A stretch of DNA of 7,647 nucleotides from Desulfuromonadales bacterium. GTDB lineage: Bacteria > Desulfobacterota > Desulfuromonadia > Desulfuromonadales > JACZKF01. The notes beneath the pieces were generated by a model, which worked only from the letters and a program-made list of their open reading frames with translations, did not search any database and had not been told where the DNA came from. How positions within the stretch are numbered: the first letter of the stretch is position 1; each line of letters starts with the position of its first letter. The position numbers and the translations under genes are program-made. This document shows positions 6,548-7,647 of the stretch, in pieces. The stretch spans positions 1 to 7,647 of the forward strand of contig JACZKF010000288.1 of the NCBI GenBank assembly GCA_014860175.1, in the 5' to 3' direction.

Positions 6548-7647
6548 ATGCGGATCCTCCACCTGATCGACAGCGCCGGCGTCTATGGGGCGGAAAATGT
6601 GCTGCTCGACCTGGCGGCCGAGCAGCAGGAAATGGGGCATCGACCGGTCATCGCCAGCATCGGCGACAAAGGGATCGGGGAGAAGGGGATCGAAAGGGAA
6701 GCCGCCGCCCGCCGTCTGCCGGCGCAGGCGTTTCGCATGCGACCGGGCCCCAACTACCCGGGGGCGCTGGAGGTGTTGCGCTTTGCCTGGCGCGAAGGGA
6801 TCGATCTGCTGCATTCCCACGGCTACAAGGGGAACATCCTGTTCGGGACGATCCCCCGCCCTTGGCGGCGGCTGCCGCTGTTGGCCACCCTGCACGGCTA
6901 CACCAGCCTGCAGCGGCTGACCCGCATGAAGATTTACGAGTCGCTCGACGCCTGGCTGCTCCGTCATCTCGATGGCGTCGTTCTGGTTGATGCGGCGGTA
7001 CGGCAGCACCCGCGATTGAGAAAGTGCCGCCAGCTCCGCTTCCAGGTGGTGCAAAACGGCATCCGCCTGCCGGCCGCTGACCGCACCCCGATGCTCGATC
7101 CGGCGCTGGTCGCTTTTTGCCAGGGGGGGGTCACTCTCGGAGCCATCGGCCGACTCTCCCCCGAAAAGGGGATATGCAACCTGATCGAGGCTCTGCATCG
7201 GGGAGGTGAGGCAGCGTCCGGCGTCCGCCTGTTGATCATCGGCGAGGGGGGGGAGCGCCAGCGACTCGAAGAGCAGATCGCCGCCTGCCGCCTGCAGCAA
7301 CGGGTCGTGCTCGCCGGCTACCGGCCGTTCGCCCGCGGCTACCTGCCGCTGCTGGCAGGCTTTGTTCTGCCGTCGCTGACCGAAGGGCTGCCGATCACGG
7401 TGCTGGAGGCGATGCAGGCCGGGGTGCCGATTCTCGCCAGCCGGGTCGGCGCGGTGCCGGAACTGCTCGAACAGGGGAGGGCGGGGCTGCTGGTCACCCC
7501 CGGCGCCATCGATGAGTTGACGGCCGGCATTCTTACCTTGCGGCAGCAGCCGCAACTGGCCCGCAGCCTGGCCGAGCGGGGGTGCCAGCGGGTGAGCGAG
7601 CGCTACTCCAGTCGGCGGATGGCCCTGCAGTATGAACGGATCTACCA
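6548..7647 (+). CDS. GT4-type glycosyltransferase (GT-B fold), 3' end cut by the window
   Basis: The frame is open from 6548 to the window edge (366 codons), which is close to the usual length of such enzymes, so only a short tail is probably missing. The N-terminal half begins with MRILHLIDSAGVYGAEN, typical of GT4 enzymes (glycine loop plus GAE), and continues with LLHSHGYKGN and LATLHGYTS. The C-terminal Rossmann half shows AIGRLSPEKG (199-208; R and K contact the donor phosphates), LLIIGEGGERQRLE, VVLAGYR, and the E-x7-E signature SLTEGLPITVLEAM (E279, E287), then ASRVGAVPELL and GLLVTP. It should transfer a sugar from a nucleotide donor to a lipid-linked EPS intermediate on the cytoplasmic face; there is no membrane segment. 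The sugar is not readable. Codons run through two eight-G tracts (7123-7130 and 7246-7253) without breaking the frame. It follows the GT2 gene directly in the same operon. Confidence 0.87.
   Translation, partial: MRILHLIDSAGVYGAENVLLDLAAEQQEMGHRPVIASIGDKGIGEKGIEREAAARRLPAQAFRMRPGPNYPGALEVLRFAWREGIDLLHSHGYKGNILFGTIPRPWRRLPLLATLHGYTSLQRLTRMKIYESLDAWLLRHLDGVVLVDAAVRQHPRLRKCRQLRFQVVQNGIRLPAADRTPMLDPALVAFCQGGVTLGAIGRLSPEKGICNLIEALHRGGEAASGVRLLIIGEGGERQRLEEQIAACRLQQRVVLAGYRPFARGYLPLLAGFVLPSLTEGLPITVLEAMQAGVPILASRVGAVPELLEQGRAGLLVTPGAIDELTAGILTLRQQPQLARSLAERGCQRVSERYSSRRMALQYERIY

Overview
The window is a high-GC (roughly 60% or more by eye), tightly packed, single-strand segment of a bacterial exopolysaccharide (EPS) locus of the exosortase / PEP-CTERM type. 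All eight genes read on the + strand and either overlap or are separated by about a dozen bases, so they look like one operon continuing past both window edges. The gene set (DUF3473-type deacetylase, PrsR-type sigma-54 activator, exosortase, EpsI, two glycosyltransferases, outer-membrane barrel) and the codon use fit a Gram-negative deltaproteobacterium of the Desulfuromonadales/Geobacter kind, though other exosortase-bearing proteobacteria cannot be excluded from the sequence alone.

Layout. Positions 3-374 hold the 3' end of an unidentified gene (proline-rich stretch, a probable helix, basic amphipathic tail). Positions 387-1634 encode a secreted outer-membrane beta-barrel of the exosortase-associated type. 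Positions 1634-2539 encode a cytoplasmic polysaccharide deacetylase with all NodB-fold motifs visible. Positions 2532-3911 encode a response regulator with receiver, AAA+ sigma-54 interaction and Fis-type HTH domains, matching PrsR. Positions 3923-4783 encode the membrane transpeptidase-like exosortase with its Cys/Arg/His triad. Positions 4756-5409 encode a stand-alone EpsI protein. Positions 5406-6542 encode a membrane-bound GT2 glycosyltransferase. Position 6548 to the window end holds a nearly complete GT4-type glycosyltransferase. No gap between genes exceeds about 12 bases, and I see no RNA gene, mobile element, CRISPR array or terminator.

How the genes fit together. The two glycosyltransferases would build the EPS repeat unit, the deacetylase would trim acetyl groups from an amino-sugar residue or lipid-linked intermediate, and the barrel would serve the outer-membrane step. 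In known systems of this type, the exosortase and EpsI process PEP-CTERM proteins that are made elsewhere in the genome and delivered to the cell surface with the EPS, while PrsR switches on those substrate genes through sigma-54 promoters. No PEP-CTERM substrate and no partner histidine kinase PrsK lie within the window. This is a recognisable, described system type. The most notable points are the regulator embedded inside the biosynthetic operon, the split exosortase/EpsI arrangement, and the unidentified partial gene at the left edge.
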